A DNA stretch of 64,000 nt, taken from Streptomyces sp. NBC_01717 (GTDB lineage: Bacteria > Actinomycetota > Actinomycetes > Streptomycetales > Streptomycetaceae). The position numbers were made by a program, and so were the translations under genes. The stretch is from contig NZ_CP109178.1 of the NCBI RefSeq assembly GCF_036248255.1, forward strand, positions 310,001 to 374,000, read 5' to 3'. The first letter of the stretch is position 1, and each line of letters begins with the position of its first letter. A model generated the notes under the pieces. That model did not search any database. It saw only the letters and a list, made by a program, of their open reading frames with translations, and was not told where the DNA came from. This document shows, in pieces, positions 43,041-52,706 of this stretch.

Positions 43041-43303
43041 CTGACCGACGCTGTGCTGTGCTGGGCTGTGCACGGAAGTGCGGTCGATTCCGGTCCCTCG
43101 TCGATCTCGCCTCGGCTCCTCAACACTGCTGATTTCATGGCTCGTTGCGGGGCGCCCTCGACGAAGGCCATATCGACGTCGACCCGCTCCGCCGGACCCT
43201 GGCCGGGCTGCCGTTGCCGGGGGTGGGTGACGGCCGCTTGGTCCTGACGGTGGATCTCACGGCGGCGATGGCCGGACACGGCGACTGGCCCCGTCGCGCG
43301 TAA
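43041..43303 (+). pseudogene. decayed transposase remnant (IS701-like, N-terminal part)
   Basis: Two plus-strand frames must be joined to read a known transposase N-terminus: LTDAVLC (about 43041-43061), then, shifted, RSLVDLASAPQHC, then GALDEGHIDVDPLRRTLAGL and GDGRLVLTVDLTAA. Intact relatives read LTDAVLCADGPVRSLVDLALAPEH...RRALAGLPLP. At least two frameshifts and the loss of the DDE domain make it a pseudogene. It abuts the 3' end of the subtilisin gene. Confidence 0.6.
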
Positions 43304-43369
43304 CGGGCGGAACGCCGCCGGGTGGGCCGCCGGCTGCGGCCCCACCCGGTAGGTGCTCCGTCGATGACG

Positions 43370-46300
43370 TCAGCGCAGACCGAAGGCCCGGGTGATCGTC
43401 TGGGAGACGCTGTTGTCGGCGCTGTCCCGGGCAGTGACCCGAAGCGTGACGAAGTCCGCGGACTTCGGCGCCTTCAGGGCCGTCCGCCATGCGTCACCCT
43501 GCCGGTTCAACTCGGACCGCTGCCAGGTCGCCCCGTCGTCGTACGAAACTTCGAGAGAGGGCTTCCGGATGCTCGCCGTCGTACCGGGCAGGTGGGATGC
43601 CGCCACCGTCAGCTCGGCACGCCGGTCCGCCCGGCCCGCCTTGTCGGTGTCCACGCCGTAGTCGAGCTGGATCAGAGGCAGGGACTCGGCCGCGTCGGCT
43701 CCGGTGGCCGCGGAGGTGAAGTTCCACTCGGTGAGGGTGTGCGTCGAGTACGGGTTGGACCAGGCTGCCCGGTCGTTGTCGACCACCAGCCGGTAGGGCA
43801 GCCGCTCCGCCGCGAGCCCCGGAACCGGCAGAAATTCCGCGTTGCCCCAGTTGAGCTGCCGGTCACCTTGGTACAGCGACATCCAGTCCTTGACGTCGAA
43901 GTTGCCGTGGGCTTCTCCGACATGGCCGGCGCCGGAGTCGCCCCAGCCGGGTGCGGGAATGTAGACGGTGTCGAGATAGCGCACCGGCTGGTAGCCGATC
44001 GGACCCATCCGGGGCCGCTGGATCGGCCCGAACCAGCTGACCTTGCCGGTCTTCCCTGCCCGGTAGCGAAGGGCATCGATCGAGTGCTGCCCGGTCTCGC
44101 CGACGATGAAGGCATCGTCCAGCCAGTCGGCGTCGGGGGTGACCCAGTCGGTCCGCTCGCCCTGCGCGGGAGCGGTGAGCTGGTTACCGACAGCCCAGCC
44201 CCGCCAGACATCGGAGCGGTACTCCAGCGCCTTGCCCGGCCGGTAGTTGCGGAACGAGACGTCCACCCGGGCCAGATCGCTCGGCTTCACCTGCCAGGTC
44301 GGGTCCGCCGGGACGGCGCCGGACCAGTGACGCACCACGTCGTAGAGGTAGTCGGTCGTGGGGTGGGAGGTGACCTTCAGCTCGACGCTGCCCCGCTGGA
44401 GCGAGTCGATCAGGTCACCGCCCTGGTCGGCGTTGAGTGTGGCCACCGTCAGCGGGGCCGGGCTCTGCGGGCTCCAGGGAGTCTCGTCCCACGGCCGCAG
44501 TCGGCCGATGCCGTCGTTGGCGATCACGAGTACCCGCGCGCCAGCTGCTGCGGCGGCTTTCGCCTGTTCCTCGATCGCCACGGTGTCGCTACGCCGTACC
44601 ACCACGGCCTTGCCGCGGACGTTCTGCTGCGCCAGCGCGTCGGCGGAACCCTCGCCGGCGAAGACCGCTGTCAGCTTCCGTGACCCCGCAGGCAGCGGCG
44701 TGGCCGCGCGCTTGACCAGCAGGTCGTAGGTTTCCGACTTCGTGCCCACAGTCAGCGCCGGCTCCTCGAGACGGAAGCGGGCACCGAACTCGAACTCGCC
44801 GTCGGTGACCTTCTTGCCGGTCGGGAGCGCCCAGATGCTGTCGTACGTCTCGTTGGGCAGCATCGAGCTCTCGACGAGGCTGTCCGTGAACGACCGGTGG
44901 ACGTCCAGCCGCGGCGCGACCGCCGTGGTCTGCTGCGGTACGTGCGCCAGGATCTGGCGGGTCTTGCGGCCGTCCAGGGTCACGGTGCGGTCCTGGTCCA
45001 ACTGAACGTCGTTGAAGCTCATCAGCGCCATGCCGAGCGAGTGCGGCCCGTTGGCCCCCCGCACATCGGCGGTGAGCCATCCGCTGTAGCTACCGACGGG
45101 CAGCCGCCCGGTGCCGGTGCCGGACTCGTCGAGCTCGATCGTCGTGAAGAGGTTCTCCGCGGTGAGCACGACCCGCCCGGAGAGCGGCTTGCCCGACCGG
45201 TCCTTCGCTACGACGGTCAGATTCTGCCTACGCCCTTCCTTGGCGACGCCGATCAGAGTCCGGGCCCGCACCACTTCGGCGCTGTCCGAGCCGGTGATCA
45301 CGCCGCTGATCTGCCGGTCGCCGGGGAGCAGGTCCAGTGCCGCGGTCAGGGTGACCGAGGTGGTGCCGTGCGCGGGAACGGTGACCCGGTCGGCGGAGAG
45401 TGTGAACAAGCCCGCCGGGGCGTCGGCATCGATCGCAAGGTCCAGGCTGACCGGAGCGTCGCCGACGTTGGTGTATGTCACCTTCCGGACGTCGGTCTCT
45501 CCCGGCTTCGCGGGCCACGTGTGGAAGCCGGAGAAGGCGCTGGCGGTCGCAAAGACCGACGCGTGCACGGCCGCCGAGGCGTCGAGCCGCCCACTGCCCG
45601 CCTCGTACGGGGTGTACGACGGGGTGGCCTTGGTGCTGCTAACCAGTGCCTCCTTCAGCTGCGGACCGCTCCAGTCGGGGTGCGTGGCGGCGAGCAGTGC
45701 GACGGCGCCGGCGACGTGCGGTGTCGCCATCGACGTGCCGCTCATCGTGGTGTAGTAGCCCGAGCCGCCCCGCCGGTAGTGGGAGCGGGCCGCGAGGATG
45801 TCGACACCGGGCGCGGTGAGTTCCGGCTTCAGCCCGGCGTCGCCGTCCCGCGGGCCCTGGCTGGAGAACTCGGCGAGCTTGTCCGCGGCGTCGACGGCAC
45901 CGACGGTCAGCGCGGAATCCGCGGCCCCGGGACTGCTGATGCTGCGCGGCCCGCCGTTACCGGCCGCCACCACGAACAACGCACCGGTTTCGGCGCTGAG
46001 CCGGTCGACCGCCTGGCTCATCGGGTCGGTCGCGTCGCCGCCACCGCCCAGGCTCATGCTGATGACCTTTGCCTGTGCGTCCCGGGCGGCCCATTCCATG
46101 CCCGCGATGATCCAGGACTCCTGTCCCCCGCCCTCGCTGTCGAGCACCTTGCCGATCTCCAGCCGGGCCCCGGGCGCGACACCCCGCTCCTTCGCGTCGG
46201 AGGCGCTGCCGGTGCCGGCAATGGTCGAGGCGACGTGGGTGCCATGGCCGTTGAAGTCGGCGATGTCCTCCTCGTACGGAACGAAGCTGGTACTGGCGTC

Positions 46301-47092
46301 GATCTGTCCGACGAGGTCAGGGTGTTCGGTGTCCACCCCGGTGTCGAGGACAGCGACCTTCACGCCCTTGGCGGTGTTGCCCTCCGCCCAGACCTGCTGC
46401 GCGCCGATCTGTGCGGTGGACTCGGCCAGGTCGGCTTTCACCTTGCCGTCGAGCCAGACTTTGGCGATGCCGCCCGCCAAGGTGGGGCGTGCAGATCCGC
46501 GGCGTGTCTTTGCTGCCGTGGAACCGCCGGTGAGCGCGGACCAGAACGCCGGGGCCTTGTCGCGCTTCTGCGCGACCGCCGCGCCCTGCATGCTGTCCAG
46601 CCGACGGACGACGGTCGAGCCGGTCACATTCGGCGCGGTCCGCAACTTGGCGGCGGCGTCGGTGTAACGGACGATGAGCGGCAACCGTTTGGCGTGCGCG
46701 TCGTCGTACCCGTCGGCGATCAGCCGGGTCACGTTGAACAACTGCTTGTCCAGCAACCCCGCGCCGACATAGGGCAGGGCCGCATCGGGGTAGACGTACG
46801 TCGAACCGTCCATGACTGCGCGGTGGAAGCCGGCGGCGGTTCCGTTCGGGCTTTCGACGGACCGGATGACGGTGCCGTCGGCGGCGGTGCCGATCGTGAC
46901 CTTGTCACCGGTGATCAGGGTGACGCTGTGGGTGCCGCCGCTTGTGGGTGGCTGCGACGCGGCACCGACGGGCGGCACCGCGTCGGGCGGGTCCGCGGGT
47001 GCCGCGGCGATGGCTGGTATGACCCCGATTGCCAGTGCGGCGACCACGCCGAGCGCGATCGGCGCAAGCCTGGGGTTGGGAACAATGGACAA
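43370..47092 (-). CDS. secreted subtilisin-like serine protease (S8), large
   Basis: About 1240 residues with an N-terminal signal peptide (ALGVVAALAIGVIPA) and a pro-region up to about residue 215. The catalytic triad is Asp250 in AVLDTGVD, His283 in NGHGTHVAS and Ser454 in MSGTSMATPH, with oxyanion Asn379 in AAGNGG. C-terminally come a Fn3-like region (about 510-610), further beta domains, and a PA-like insertion with ARVLVIANDGIG. Such enzymes degrade external protein. The start is taken as TTG 47092 with AGGGG upstream, giving a normal signal peptide; the frame stays open to 47215. Its catalytic residues are all intact. Confidence 0.88.
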   Translation of the reverse strand: MSIVPNPRLAPIALGVVAALAIGVIPAIAAAPADPPDAVPPVGAASQPPTSGGTHSVTLITGDKVTIGTAADGTVIRSVESPNGTAAGFHRAVMDGSTYVYPDAALPYVGAGLLDKQLFNVTRLIADGYDDAHAKRLPLIVRYTDAAAKLRTAPNVTGSTVVRRLDSMQGAAVAQKRDKAPAFWSALTGGSTAAKTRRGSARPTLAGGIAKVWLDGKVKADLAESTAQIGAQQVWAEGNTAKGVKVAVLDTGVDTEHPDLVGQIDASTSFVPYEEDIADFNGHGTHVASTIAGTGSASDAKERGVAPGARLEIGKVLDSEGGGQESWIIAGMEWAARDAQAKVISMSLGGGGDATDPMSQAVDRLSAETGALFVVAAGNGGPRSISSPGAADSALTVGAVDAADKLAEFSSQGPRDGDAGLKPELTAPGVDILAARSHYRRGGSGYYTTMSGTSMATPHVAGAVALLAATHPDWSGPQLKEALVSSTKATPSYTPYEAGSGRLDASAAVHASVFATASAFSGFHTWPAKPGETDVRKVTYTNVGDAPVSLDLAIDADAPAGLFTLSADRVTVPAHGTTSVTLTAALDLLPGDRQISGVITGSDSAEVVRARTLIGVAKEGRRQNLTVVAKDRSGKPLSGRVVLTAENLFTTIELDESGTGTGRLPVGSYSGWLTADVRGANGPHSLGMALMSFNDVQLDQDRTVTLDGRKTRQILAHVPQQTTAVAPRLDVHRSFTDSLVESSMLPNETYDSIWALPTGKKVTDGEFEFGARFRLEEPALTVGTKSETYDLLVKRAATPLPAGSRKLTAVFAGEGSADALAQQNVRGKAVVVRRSDTVAIEEQAKAAAAAGARVLVIANDGIGRLRPWDETPWSPQSPAPLTVATLNADQGGDLIDSLQRGSVELKVTSHPTTDYLYDVVRHWSGAVPADPTWQVKPSDLARVDVSFRNYRPGKALEYRSDVWRGWAVGNQLTAPAQGERTDWVTPDADWLDDAFIVGETGQHSIDALRYRAGKTGKVSWFGPIQRPRMGPIGYQPVRYLDTVYIPAPGWGDSGAGHVGEAHGNFDVKDWMSLYQGDRQLNWGNAEFLPVPGLAAERLPYRLVVDNDRAAWSNPYSTHTLTEWNFTSAATGADAAESLPLIQLDYGVDTDKAGRADRRAELTVAASHLPGTTASIRKPSLEVSYDDGATWQRSELNRQGDAWRTALKAPKSADFVTLRVTARDSADNSVSQTITRAFGLR

Positions 47093-47759
47093 GGAGACCC
47101 CTAAAGGGCTGCGAAGAGTGGGAGACCATCCGGAGCATGCGGTTGACCTTCTGCCCTGAGCAATAGGCTCAGGCTGGCGCCGTTTGGCCATGGCGCAGTT
47201 ATGACATGTCGCCACCGGGATGGATCGCCCGGAAACCGCACGTCAGGTCGGCGGCGGGCAGTCCCCGCCCGGCCGCGGGAGTCGGACCGGCCCGGGACCC
47301 ACCGCTTCGCCGTGAACGGTCCGACGTGGGCGGGCGACAGCAACGGCGCACCGGACAGGCTTGCCACAAGTTCTGCTGCAGAAGGTCGCCGCAATGCGGA
47401 CCCGCCCGGACTCGGGAGGCCGCAGTTTCAATCACCGTTCTGTTGGCACGACTTGGTCCGGTGGGGCCACACACCGACCCATTGCGCAGCGTTCGAGGGA
47501 TTCGTAAGGACAAGCGCTGCGTGACACCTCACCCGGCTCTGGCAGCTGCTCGTCGGCCGCACCGCCGCAGCTGACACGACGGTGGCCGTCGTCGGCAAGG
47601 ACGGATACGTCAAAGGGGAGTTCCTGGCGAGGGAGATGCTCGCCCCCGCGTGTGGGCGCATCGACAGCACCGGGCTGTCACACCGGCAGACCGCCGCTCC
47701 CGAGACTGATCACCACCACCCAGCTTCGCCGACCGGCCGCCGGCAGAAGGCAGCACGTA
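47093..47759. other. intergenic region, possible coding remnant
   Basis: A plus-strand stretch from about 47530 reads TTVAVVGKDGYVKGEFLARE without a start or ribosome binding site; it could be a remnant but no family is evident. Nothing else is visible in this 670-bp gap upstream of the subtilisin gene. Confidence 0.3.
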
Positions 47760-47789
47760 CCGCCGCGCCCGTTGTGCCGGGCGCGGCGG
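47760..47789. terminator. strong GC hairpin terminator downstream of the M4 protease
   Basis: A 12-bp perfect stem (47760-47771 with 47778-47789) and a 6-nt loop lie 28 bp beyond the stop of the minus-strand metalloprotease gene. Confidence 0.75.
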
Positions 47790-47816
47790 GTGTGCGTGGT
47801 GCGGTGGAGAAGAAGG

Positions 47817-50171
47817 TCAGAAGGTGAGGCTCCAGCTGTCGAGGTAGCCGGGGTCGACGGTGAAGATGCCGGGGGTATTGTCCTGGACCCGGAGCTTCCA
47901 GGTGCCGTTGGCGGGGACCGCCGACGCGTCGACGGTGTAGGTGGTGTGCAGCTGGCCTTCGCCGGTGTCCCAGTACCAGTTCTTGACCGGAATCTCCGTG
48001 CCGTTCTCGCTGACCAGGCTGACCACCTGACCGCCGATCCACGGGTGGTACAGGTCGATCGTGACCTTGAGGTCACCGGAGGCGTTGCCCTTGCGGCCGC
48101 TGACGATGAGCGGGGACTCGATGGTCTTCCAGTTGGGGATGTCGAACCGGGCCGGGTTGACGAAGAAGTCACCACCGGAGGCCAGGACGGTCCACACGAA
48201 GCGCACCGTGCGCTTGACCTTCGGGGAGTTCTTGATGGTGATGGCGGCCTTGAAGTCGCCTGCCTTCTTCGGAGTGCCGCTGATCAGGCCCGTTTGCGCG
48301 TTGATGGACAGGCCCTTGGGCAGCCCGTGCGCGGAATACGACAGGGGGCCCGGCCGGGAACTCGTCGCCTCGATCTGCCGGCTGGTCGGCTGGCCGACCG
48401 CCGACTTCCGCGTGGAGGGGCCGATCACGGCGATGTGGTTCACATAGCGGGCGCCGACGTTGACAGCCGCCCAGGCGTTGCCGACGGCCTCGTAGGCGTC
48501 GCTGGTCGGACCGAACAGGTCGGCGGCGGCCCGGAGAGTTGCGGCGCGGGCGCCCGCGTAGTCGGTGCTGGTGGTCATGTAGACAGTCAGCGCCCGGTAC
48601 CAGACGGCGGTCGCGTCGCGCCGGCCGAGACCGACGACCGGCAGGCCGTCGTATGTGGGGCTGTCGTACGCGACGCCGTTGATGGTCTTCTTCCCGCTGC
48701 CCTCGGAGAGGAGGTAGAAGAAGTGGTTGGCCACGCCCGAGCTGAAGTGCGGGTCGAGCTTCCTGGTCTCGGGGGTCCAGTAGTCCTGAGAGGTGCCCTT
48801 GGCGGAGGCGTCCTTCGAGGGCTGGTCCATGTAGCGCAGCGGCTTGCCGGTGCCCCGGACGTCGGCGAGTTCGCCGATCATGTAGTCGGGGACATCTGCG
48901 GGGTTGTTCGCGGAGAACTCCACGGAGGTGCCCATGATGTCGCTGGTGGCCTCGTTCAGGCCGCCGGACTCACCGGAGTAGTTCAGGTTCGCGGTGGCAT
49001 AGGTGACGCCGTGGGTCATCTCGTGCGCGGCGATGTCGAGTTCGGTGAGCGGCCTGGCGTTGTTCAGGCCGTCGCCGTAGGTCATGCAGAAGCAGCCGTT
49101 GTCCCAGAAGGCATTGGCATACCCGTCGCCGTAGTGGACCCGGGAGTAGGCGCCGACGCCGTCGTCAGCGATGCCGTTGCGGCCGAACCGGTCGTGGTAG
49201 AAGTCCCACGTCTGCCGCTGGCCGTAGGCGGCGTCCACGGCCGCGGTCTGGAGGTTGGCCGCCGTTCCGTCGCCCCAGACGTCGTCGTCGTCGGTGACCA
49301 GGACACCGTTGCCGCCGACGCCGGTCAGGTCGTACGTCTTGTGGCCGCCGCGCTCGGGGTCGGTCAGCTCATAGAGGCTGCCGTTGCGCGTGGTGCCGAT
49401 CTGCACCTGACCGCTGTACTGGCTGTGGCCGGTGCCTGAGTGGACCTGTTCGACGCTCTGGAGCTGCTTGCCGGTCGTGGCGTCGGTCACCACGCTCAGG
49501 CTGCTCGGGGTTCCGTCCTCCTGCACACCGCTGACGACGGTCTGCCAGGCGAGCGTGGGCTTCCCGCCCCCGAGCCAGACGACCAGCTTCGGCGATGCGT
49601 CCGTGGCCGCGTCGACGGTCTTCTCGGTCTTCGCGGCGGCCAGGGCGGACTTCTTCGCCGTCGCGGCCGTGACAGCGGCCTTGGTGGTCGGCAGCGACAC
49701 CTTGGCGTCCGAAGCCTCGGTGACGGTACGGGACGCGCCCCGCTCGTGGACCACCAGGTCGCCGCCGATGACGGGCAGGCCGGCGTAGGTGCGCTCGTAG
49801 CGGGTGTGCACGGTGCCGTCCGCGTCCTTGACGACATCCTTGGGTATCAGCTTCTCCCGATCGCTCAGCTTCAGCGAACGGGCGGTGGTGGCGCGTGTTT
49901 CGGTCGCGGCCTCGAGCAGTTCCTTGCGCTGCCCGGTGGAGAGCGGGACGGCCCTGGCACCGGGTCTGGGTTCCGCCGCCATCTGCCGTGGTGCTTGATC
50001 CGTGCCGACCGGGGCAGAGACAGCGCCCGAGGCGGGGAGGACCGAAACGAAGAGCGTGGCCATGGCGACGGCCGCAATTGCCGCGACGCGCCCGTAACCG
50101 GAGACTCCGTGATCGGATCGATGGGGTTTGTGAGGCGACGTGGCCTTGTTGGTACGAAAGTTGTTGGGCAC
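47817..50171 (-). CDS. secreted thermolysin-like metalloprotease (M4) with P-domain
   Basis: A 784-residue exported zinc protease. After the signal peptide (RVAAIAAVAMATLFVSVLPA) come an FTP/PepSY propeptide (about 85-245) and the M4 catalytic domain (about 255-560). The zinc site is H383-E-M-T-H387 in AAHEMTHGVT with the third ligand Glu407 in GGLNEATSD. Then a cadherin/Ig-like segment and a C-terminal P/proprotein-convertase-type domain (GYLDSWSLTF end) follow. AAGGAG lies 8 nt before the GTG start at 50171; the frame is open to 50504. It shares the strand with the small peptide gene upstream and is divergent from the LuxR-type regulator. Confidence 0.93.
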   Translation of the reverse strand: MPNNFRTNKATSPHKPHRSDHGVSGYGRVAAIAAVAMATLFVSVLPASGAVSAPVGTDQAPRQMAAEPRPGARAVPLSTGQRKELLEAATETRATTARSLKLSDREKLIPKDVVKDADGTVHTRYERTYAGLPVIGGDLVVHERGASRTVTEASDAKVSLPTTKAAVTAATAKKSALAAAKTEKTVDAATDASPKLVVWLGGGKPTLAWQTVVSGVQEDGTPSSLSVVTDATTGKQLQSVEQVHSGTGHSQYSGQVQIGTTRNGSLYELTDPERGGHKTYDLTGVGGNGVLVTDDDDVWGDGTAANLQTAAVDAAYGQRQTWDFYHDRFGRNGIADDGVGAYSRVHYGDGYANAFWDNGCFCMTYGDGLNNARPLTELDIAAHEMTHGVTYATANLNYSGESGGLNEATSDIMGTSVEFSANNPADVPDYMIGELADVRGTGKPLRYMDQPSKDASAKGTSQDYWTPETRKLDPHFSSGVANHFFYLLSEGSGKKTINGVAYDSPTYDGLPVVGLGRRDATAVWYRALTVYMTTSTDYAGARAATLRAAADLFGPTSDAYEAVGNAWAAVNVGARYVNHIAVIGPSTRKSAVGQPTSRQIEATSSRPGPLSYSAHGLPKGLSINAQTGLISGTPKKAGDFKAAITIKNSPKVKRTVRFVWTVLASGGDFFVNPARFDIPNWKTIESPLIVSGRKGNASGDLKVTIDLYHPWIGGQVVSLVSENGTEIPVKNWYWDTGEGQLHTTYTVDASAVPANGTWKLRVQDNTPGIFTVDPGYLDSWSLTF

Positions 50172-50590
50172 TGCTGTAACTCCTTCTGTCCGGACGTGCG
50201 GTGACGACCGGTGGGGTGGGGAACCGGAGGCTGGGTGTGCCTCCGGCGAGAAGGGGTGCGATGCGGCGCGAGTCGTGGGTTCACGTGGTCGCGCCTGCGG
50301 TGGTGCGGCCCCGCCTCTCACCGCCCTCTGCGAGGGCCGCGAGAGGCGGGGCCGCGGCCGGCTGTCGGCTGAAGCGGCTCCAGCTGCCCCAGGACATCGC
50401 CGACGCTGTCGGCCTTCCGGCCTTCCTGCTGTCGGACGAGGCTGCGTGCGGCCTCTTGGCGATGCGGCGAAAGACATGGACTCTTGTGTCGCTGTGGCAC
50501 CCACCCACTTGTTCCGACGAAAGGTCGGACGGTCGAAGTCGGGGGCGGCCGACGGGGGGGAGATCCGGCGGCCGCCGTAGGTGGTGCGGC
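50172..50590. other. upstream region of the M4 protease without a clear gene
   Basis: No gene was found. The open frames here lack ribosome binding sites. The protease ribosome binding site (AAGGAG) is at its left edge. Confidence 0.4.
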
Positions 50591-50707
50591 TCAGCCGCAG
50601 TTCCCGGCGGCGCGGGACCGTGTCACCGGATCGGTGGCTGCGGCAAGCATTGCGACTACCCCGGAGGTCCGTCTCCCGCGCAGCGGTGCGGGGTTGAGCT
50701 GTGGCAT
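50591..50707 (-). CDS. possible small peptide gene (38 aa)
   Basis: The ATG at 50707 has GGAG five nt upstream. The 38-residue product MPQLNPAPLRGRRTSGVVAM... ends DPVTRSRAAGNCG, with a basic head, a short hydrophobic middle (SGVVAMLAAA) and a Cys-Gly end. It lies between the M4 protease and the divergent LuxR-type regulator. It could be a signalling peptide or a modified peptide precursor, or it could be spurious. An overlapping plus-strand frame (50706-50792, 28 codons) is an alternative without a ribosome binding site. Confidence 0.35.
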   Translation of the reverse strand: MPQLNPAPLRGRRTSGVVAMLAAATDPVTRSRAAGNCG

Positions 50708-50990
50708 GAACGTCTCCAACGTGCCGACATGTCTCGACTGGGTCCTGAGTGACCGAACGGGTTTCGACGCACTTCGCGTCGGCGGCTCGTGATCACCCTG
50801 TCCGGGGCGCGATCCGCCGGGCAAGGAGGTCCGGAGTGCGGGTCCGCGCAACTGCGCAGATGTGAACAGGAACAGACAGGAACGGAACGGGTCCGCCCCG
50901 GCCGTACGGGGATGTAACGAGCACGTGATCGCTCCGGCCGACTCCACCGCGTACGATCGGCCTCGCCAGCGCGCCGAAAGGGGGACAGTT

Positions 50991-52091
50991 GTGGCGGTGC
51001 CGTCGGATTTGCCGTGGGCCGGGACCGGTCTGGGCCTCTTGGCCGGCCGGGTACTCGAATGCCTGGTCACGCAGCCGGAGCTGAGCAGCGAGGCGGTCGC
51101 CGAAGCGCTCGGGGTCACCTCGGCAGCCGCCGAACGCGCCCTGCAGGCCCTGGAGAACGAACACCTGGTCGTCCGCGTAGGTGACCGGCCCACGCGCTGG
51201 AGCGCGGGCCCGCCCCGCTCCACCCTCGGTTCGCTGCTGGCCCAGAGGCGGCAGGAACTGGCGCGGGCGGAGCTGTACATGGAGCAGTTGCATGAGGCAT
51301 ACCGCTCGGCGTCGCATCGTCGGGTCACCTCCGACCTGTTCGAGGTGGTGGAGAGCGCCGAGCAGGTCGGGCTGCGTTACGCGCAGTTGCTCGCGTCCAG
51401 CCGGCAGGAGGTGCTCCACCTCGCCAAACCTCCGTACATCACCCGGTCCGCGCGGCTCGAGGACACCTCGGTTCCGACTGTCCCCGCAGCCGTTGCGGAC
51501 GCACCGACTCCGGAGGTGCCCGTGCCCGACGGAGTGCGGCTCCGGTCGGTGTACGACACCGATGGGATGACCGACACCGTTTCGCTGCGCACCGCCGTGA
51601 GCGGCACGGCCCGGGGCGGGGAGCTGCGGCTGTTGGCCGGGCTCCCGATGAAACTGGTGGTGTTCGATGCGACGGTCGGCATCATGCCGCTGCGACAGGA
51701 GGACCCGTCTGCGGGTTCGCTCATCGTGCACTCGACCACACTTCTCGGAGTACTCACCGCGCTCTTCGAAAGCGTCTGGGAACGGGCGACCCCGGTGTCG
51801 CTGAACAGCGGCCCCGGTCGACCGCCGATCACTGCGGCGGAACCGGATGGCCAGCCTCCGGGGCGGATGCGCGACATCCTCACTCTGTTGCGCGCGGGTC
51901 TGACGGACGACGCGATCGCCCGGGTCCTGGGGCTGAGCCGACGGACGATCCAGAAACACATCAGCGAGACCGCAGAACTCCTCGGCGCGCGGACCCGCTT
52001 CCAGATCGCGCTGATGGCACGCGAACGAGGCTGGCTCGGGGACGCCCCGGGCGTGGTGGTGGCGGCCTCCGCCGAACGAACGGCCGGGTGA
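50991..52091 (+). CDS. LuxR-type regulator with TrmB-like N-terminal domain
   Basis: A 366-residue regulator. The N-terminal winged-helix region (about 15-75) reads LAGRVLECLVTQPELSSEAV and AEALGVTSAAAERALQALE, like TrmB/phosphosugar-sensing helix-turn-helix domains. The middle part (about 100-265) is a helical sensor, and the C-terminal LuxR HTH (about 280-350) shows LLRAGLTDDAIARVLGLS and RTIQKHISETAELLGARTR. The GTG at 50991 with AGGGGG 6-8 nt upstream is the best start. Similar genes lie near secreted proteases in other Streptomyces; it may regulate the adjoining protease and peptide genes, from which it is divergent. Confidence 0.85.
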   Translation: MAVPSDLPWAGTGLGLLAGRVLECLVTQPELSSEAVAEALGVTSAAAERALQALENEHLVVRVGDRPTRWSAGPPRSTLGSLLAQRRQELARAELYMEQLHEAYRSASHRRVTSDLFEVVESAEQVGLRYAQLLASSRQEVLHLAKPPYITRSARLEDTSVPTVPAAVADAPTPEVPVPDGVRLRSVYDTDGMTDTVSLRTAVSGTARGGELRLLAGLPMKLVVFDATVGIMPLRQEDPSAGSLIVHSTTLLGVLTALFESVWERATPVSLNSGPGRPPITAAEPDGQPPGRMRDILTLLRAGLTDDAIARVLGLSRRTIQKHISETAELLGARTRFQIALMARERGWLGDAPGVVVAASAERTAG

Positions 52092-52104
52092 CCGAGGCAG
52101 AAGC

Positions 52105-52264
52105 TCGGTCTGCCATTCGGCCGTCCCGGTTCGTCTGCTCGGACACGCTCGCGTGGTCGACCTCGGACAGGTGCGCGGAGATGTCGTCGTGCGTCAGTCC
52201 CCGCGCGAACAGGAAAGGGACATCTCGTCGACGCCGGTCAGTCGGTACTGCCGCTCCTTGACGG
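52105..52264 (-). pseudogene. IS256-family (Mutator) transposase remnant
   Basis: Minus-strand translation gives TVKERQYRLTGVDEMSLS, then in another frame PFLFARGLTHDDISAHLSEV and DHASVSEQT. Intact IS256-type transposases read RLTGVDEMVLSLFARGLTTGEIQAHLAEVYG. At least one frameshift separates the two parts and the DDE domain is absent. It is a relic with no visible terminal inverted repeats. Confidence 0.6.
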
Positions 52265-52279
52265 TCTACGGCTCGGCAT

Positions 52280-52301
52280 CCCCACCGCGATCCCGGTGGG
52301 G
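52280..52301. terminator. hairpin, possible terminator
   Basis: An 8-bp stem (ccccaccg / cggtgggg) with a 6-nt loop lies about 190 bp beyond the LuxR-type gene. A second stem (gggaggc / gcctccc, 52343-52359) follows. The rest of 52302-52706 contains nothing clear. Confidence 0.5.
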
Positions 52302-52706
52302 TGTCGAAGCAGCAGCTTCGCGCGACTCCCGATGAGCCGATTGGGAGGCTGTGCCTCCCAGCAGGTAGTAAGCCGATCCTGGCTTCGGTACGGATCACGC
52401 GCGCATGATGAGCACACGGAATTCCGACGCAGGGGCTCTGATCCTCTGGGGCGCAGTCGCTGATCAGCGCATCGAGGGTCGGTTACAGCCCTTGGACCAG
52501 GGTCCTGCAGCCCGCGGCACCCATCAGGACACTCCGTGCCGCGTTCTGCAGGGACGTTCGACAGTGCGCACCGGGCAATCGAGGTCAAGCACTTCGGCAC
52601 TCGGGCCATTCGTTCGTCTCGACCCTGAGGCGAAGTGGCGGCGGCACGCAGTCGCCGGCATTCCATCGATCCAGTGTCCGCACCATGCACGGCCCGGAGG
52701 TATCCG

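Noticed and set aside
44897..47104. A 735-codon plus-strand frame opposite the subtilisin
   Set aside because: The catalytic motifs and signal peptide are all on the minus strand; the plus-strand translation is a long Gly/Arg-rich shadow.
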